DNA from: Verrucomicrobiales bacterium
GTDB lineage: Bacteria; Verrucomicrobiota; Verrucomicrobiia; Verrucomicrobiales; DEV007
Length of the DNA: 6,083 nt
Assembly (NCBI GenBank): GCA_003232855.1
Contig: QIKC01000082.1
Coordinates: 1 to 6,083 of the forward strand
Direction: 5' to 3'
A program made the translations under genes and the position numbers. Shown piece after piece: positions 5,818 through 6,083 of this stretch; position 1 is the first letter of the stretch; each line of letters begins with the position of its first letter. The notes beneath the pieces are model-generated. The model saw nothing but the letters and a program-made list of their open reading frames with translations, made no database searches and had not been told where the DNA came from.

Positions 5818-6083
5818 CTAATCTTCGTCCGCGATTTCTGGATAGAGTTCGCTAAAGGGTAACCAGCAGTCGAGTTTTTCGTCGGGGTGATTGGAGCGAG
5901 CGATGTTGAGGGTGATTTGAAGATTTTTCAAAGCGGTGTTGAAGCGACTCTTGGTGCATCGGGTCTCCTCCATGATCGTTTTTCGCAACTCACCAGTGTA
6001 AAAGGGCTCGATTTTGATCTGTGCGAAAATTCGCACCGCGAGGGGATTGATCGAATCGACTTCCTTTTTGGCGTTGTGATAGT
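5818..6083 (-). CDS. C-terminal part of a possible winged-helix protein (5' truncated)
   Basis: On the minus strand the frame runs from the window edge (first full codon at 6081-6079, Tyr) to TAG 5820-5818, giving 88 residues. There is an in-frame GTG at 6036, but the upstream residues (YHNAKKEVDSINPLA) read as continuous protein, so the true start is probably outside the window. Visible features are a helix-rich segment LRKTIMEETRCTKSRFNTALKNLQ, which looks like the helix-turn-helix part of a winged helix. It is followed by ITLNIARS, a possible wing strand, then WLPFSELYP near the end. The pattern is loosely reminiscent of AlkZ/YcaQ-related winged-helix proteins, but I cannot confirm that. 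The gene converges on trpE and is visibly less GC-rich than it. Coding status is likely; function is unassigned. Confidence 0.55.
   Translation of the reverse strand, partial: YHNAKKEVDSINPLAVRIFAQIKIEPFYTGELRKTIMEETRCTKSRFNTALKNLQITLNIARSNHPDEKLDCWLPFSELYPEIADED

Overview
This 6.1 kb window looks like chromosomal DNA from a moderately GC-rich Gram-negative bacterium. My best guess is Verrucomicrobiota, possibly an Opitutales-like lineage. The reasons are an AsmA-like envelope protein (implying an outer membrane), genes with weak or no Shine-Dalgarno sequences, and two kinds of intergenic repeat ('cacgaaggcacgaag' and 'accgcagattacgcagat' types) that I associate from memory with Verrucomicrobiota and Planctomycetota. 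The phylum call is an inference.

Layout, left to right. (1) The last 76 codons of a rightward gene whose C-terminus resembles DUF499-type ATPases, a family often found near phage-defence genes. (2) A 157-bp convergent gap holding a 20-bp perfect inverted repeat and a shortened third copy of it. (3) A long leftward gene for an 888-residue AsmA-like protein with one N-terminal membrane anchor and an unusual Gly/Lys then Pro/Glu-rich tail. (4) A 146-bp divergent promoter gap. (5) A rightward WalJ/YycJ-type metallo-beta-lactamase-fold hydrolase that ends in a probable sliding-clamp-binding peptide, QLTLF. (6) After 79 bp, a complete trpE (anthranilate synthase component I), same strand. (7) A 187-bp convergent gap with a second, unrelated repeat: a 19-bp tandem duplication inside a larger imperfect inverted repeat. 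(8) The C-terminal end of a leftward gene, possibly with a winged-helix fold, cut by the window edge.

The three complete genes have unrelated jobs: envelope biogenesis or lipid transport, nucleic-acid or phosphoester hydrolysis, and tryptophan synthesis. Only the hydrolase and trpE could share a transcript. The flanking partial genes look less GC-rich than this block, and each is separated from it by a convergent, repeat-filled gap. The left edge may therefore border a defence or accessory region lying outside the window. No complete novel system is visible here. The best leads are the clamp-binding tail on the hydrolase, the C-terminal tail of the AsmA-like protein, and the repeat elements at both convergent junctions.
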